Made by a program: the position numbers and the translations under genes
Notes under the pieces: model-generated
What the model was told of the DNA's origin: nothing
Database searches by the model: none
What the model saw: the letters and a program-made list of their open reading frames with translations, nothing else
Origin: Metarhizium brunneum
Lineage: Eukaryota > Ascomycota > Sordariomycetes > Hypocreales > Clavicipitaceae
Length of the DNA stretch: 64,000 bases
Assembly (NCBI RefSeq): GCF_013426205.1
Contig: NC_089423.1
Span: 5,332,001 to 5,396,000 of the forward strand
Reading direction: 5' to 3'
Shown: in pieces, positions 61,893 to 64,000 of the stretch
Layout of the letters: every line of letters begins with the position of its first letter
How positions within the stretch are numbered: the stretch's first letter is position 1

Positions 61893-64000
61893 GGCGTCAC
61901 CTGTGACAAGATTAAACTGAGATTCCGTAGACACTCGGAGCTGTAAGAGAAGGACGCCGTATCAGTAGTAAAACTAATCCAGAAACTTGTCAGTATTAAC
62001 CAAGTCTACTAGATTTGTCCTAGACAAGGTCACGACTAGATTATTTATATCTCAAGCGCATTGCCGTCCTCGTTATACGTAACAACGTATAAGCATATCC
62101 TTAGGCATAACTTCTCGTTCTATATAGCTCATGTATTAATATAATACTATTACCCTGGGTGGGCTATTAGCGGTTGCATCTATATTGCAATATACCTATC
62201 ACTTATTACAACATGTCAGCTTGCTTTTCGCTTCAAACCATGGGTGTGCTTTCATGGTATACTGAACGGTTTATTCGGAAATTATATGGCGTCTTTTTCC
62301 TAGCACCCCTACAAAGGTTCGCTGTAGAAAATTATGGGATAATAAAGGCAGCTGCTGTAACGGGCTGGGCCGTTGAGATGCAATCGGCTGACGCCAATAC
62401 AATAACGCCACCAAATAAAGGTCTCATAATTTGCCCCTGAATATAAATTATGTAAATAGGTAGCTAGCTTATTAAGAGCTTTTAGTTCTTCTCTTCTATA
62501 ATATAATTAATTTGTTAGTTTGTAATACGCTTCTGGCTGAATAAGCCCCGTGCCCTTATAGCTGCTTCATGAGTGATTCAAGTCCCGCCTTTCTTTTTAC
62601 TTCTTTTGCTTCTGCTTCAATGTAGCTGAAACAACTCGCTCAAGTGCTTCTACATGCGTTCATAGTCTGAACTGATTACACCACCAGACTCTCGAACTTT
62701 ACATGCTATACCAATTTGTGCTAGTAACTGACTCGAGCAGTCCCTGCCTTTATTGGGTTTTCATTTACCACTTTGAAAAAGCTCTGGTAAAACGAGTTAT
62801 AAACCTTGACCTAGGGTCCAGTATTACGTACAAATATATGGCTTCTTAGTTAGACAGGGCCTTTTTATAGGAGAGGGGTGTATATATGCCTACGGCAGTT
62901 AATACTCTTTATCGTCCACGTGAAATTACACTATCGGAAGCTTGGTTCACTGCCAAGTAATAGATCCAACCCTTTAACCTGATTAGTAGGCAAGACGCAA
63001 CTAAAGCCACCCGCGACAGGGCTTACGCATGTAAACTTCTTCTGCACGGTTTGGGCCAGGCTTTCTGACACGCGTCGGCTCATTATTGAGGTTCTGAGTC
63101 GTGCATGCAGAACTCCGACGGAGGAACTCGACGTCCCAAGGCTTGGCAAAAATAAATTTCTAGGGGCTTCCGTCGGAGTTTGATAATCTCGATTCGCCCC
63201 TGCCCCACTTACCCGATGCAGCCATAATGCGGCATAAACAGGTGAGATGGCCAGGTACATCGTGGTCACCAGTGAGAACACGGTACAAGCCATTTGCGCC
63301 CCACAGAATGGCCCGTGCCCATAGTAACAACAGTATTGACAAATACGGAGGAAAGAAAACGGTTTATTGGTGTTCTGGATTCCTGCCTCGGAAGGAACAA
63401 AAAAAAAAAAAAAAGGAGGCCCAGCAGGCAGCCAAGCGAGAGGCAAAAGAAAGGCGACCAAGGAAGGGGTTACCCATGAAAAACGATTCCCCAGAATGCA
63501 GTTTACTACTCTACCACGTTAGAACCTCGAAACGACAAAACTCACCGCTGAGAAGAGTTTGCCGGATAAGGTAGGCAAATATTCAAAAAGAGTAGATCAG
63601 AGTGCGTAAATACCCCCTGTGGTGTCAAATTTATGTAGGTCCCACCCCATTGAGCAAGCCCTCCCGAGTTACCAGATCTCGAAGCCCAAAATGTCGAGTA
63701 ACATGGCCACATTGAGGGTATTATTTCTATTCGTAATCTCTATCCAATTCGATTGTAACCATATTGATGGTTGCATCTTCATCATTTCTGGTCCTGTCCA
63801 CGCCTGCCTCATCATAATTTACGTCGCATTGTGGCCGATTAGTTATGCACTTGTGCACCGATAGTACAGCACTGCTTTTTGGAACTCGAAACTGAGCTCG
63901 GCGCAACGACGGCCCTGATTTTTCAAACTCAAATCTTATTTATGGCGGTGTACAGGTATCACATCAAGAAAGCAGCAATGCAATCATAATGGTTGGTGCA
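61893..64000. other. AT-rich right edge, no confident gene
   Basis: Promoter of the protease followed by AT-rich DNA (62030-62900). A 176-codon minus-strand open frame (62931-63461) is hydrophobic at one end only because it crosses a poly-A tract (63401-63414), and I see no domain in it. A plus-strand frame ending at 63864, with an internal ATG near 63691, encodes about 57 mainly hydrophobic residues; it is too short to identify. No RNA gene seen. Confidence 0.45.

Noticed and set aside
62931..63461. 176-codon minus-strand open frame with hydrophobic N-terminus
   Set aside because: The Phe run comes from a poly-A tract read in reverse; the remainder has no domain.

Overview
The window is fungal nuclear DNA. 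Genes are split by short GT-AG introns of about 50-200 bp with CTAAC/CTGAC branch sites, promoters and leaders are pyrimidine-rich, and intergenic gaps are long. The gene content fits a filamentous ascomycete. An insect-associated hypocrealean fungus (Metarhizium or a relative) is my inference from the Tc-toxin-like locus beside a Pr1C-like subtilisin; no species marker is visible.

Region 1 (0.8-9.2 kb): a divergent pair, a triose-phosphate/nucleotide-sugar transporter (minus strand) and UDP-galactopyranose mutase (plus strand), separated by 4.9 kb. Together they look like a galactofuranose module: the mutase makes UDP-Galf in the cytosol and the transporter would carry it into the Golgi. Region 2 (11.8-19.8 kb): one very large hybrid histidine kinase of about 2,550 aa, with a degenerate kinase domain, P-loop ATPase region, GAF, HisKA, HATPase and receiver. 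Region 3 (19.8-30.5 kb): no recognisable gene; the last 2 kb look like a long pyrimidine-rich leader with several upstream ORFs for a proline-rich, coiled-coil conserved-type protein at 30.5-32.0 kb. Region 4 (36.3-39.5 kb): a three-exon TBC-domain Rab GTPase-activating protein on the minus strand.

Region 5 (about 43-64 kb) has a different character. A palindromic motif built on TACTCCGTA occurs about 18 times between genes up to 43 kb, and I did not see it afterwards. The block holds gene relics (a decayed aminoglycoside-phosphotransferase-family gene, a broken ASCH/PUA-like gene, unidentified broken frames), an intact two-exon membrane-anchored methyltransferase, a 6.5-kb Tc-toxin TcB/TcC-type (SpvB-RHS) pseudogene with many frame breaks, a perfect 26-bp inverted repeat around an AT-rich core, and an apparently intact secreted subtilisin-like protease set in AT-rich DNA. 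It reads as an accessory, partly decaying segment next to a stable core segment.

Exon boundaries come from reading splice motifs and checking frames; none is backed by transcripts. Functional calls rest on motif and family recognition from memory, without database searches.
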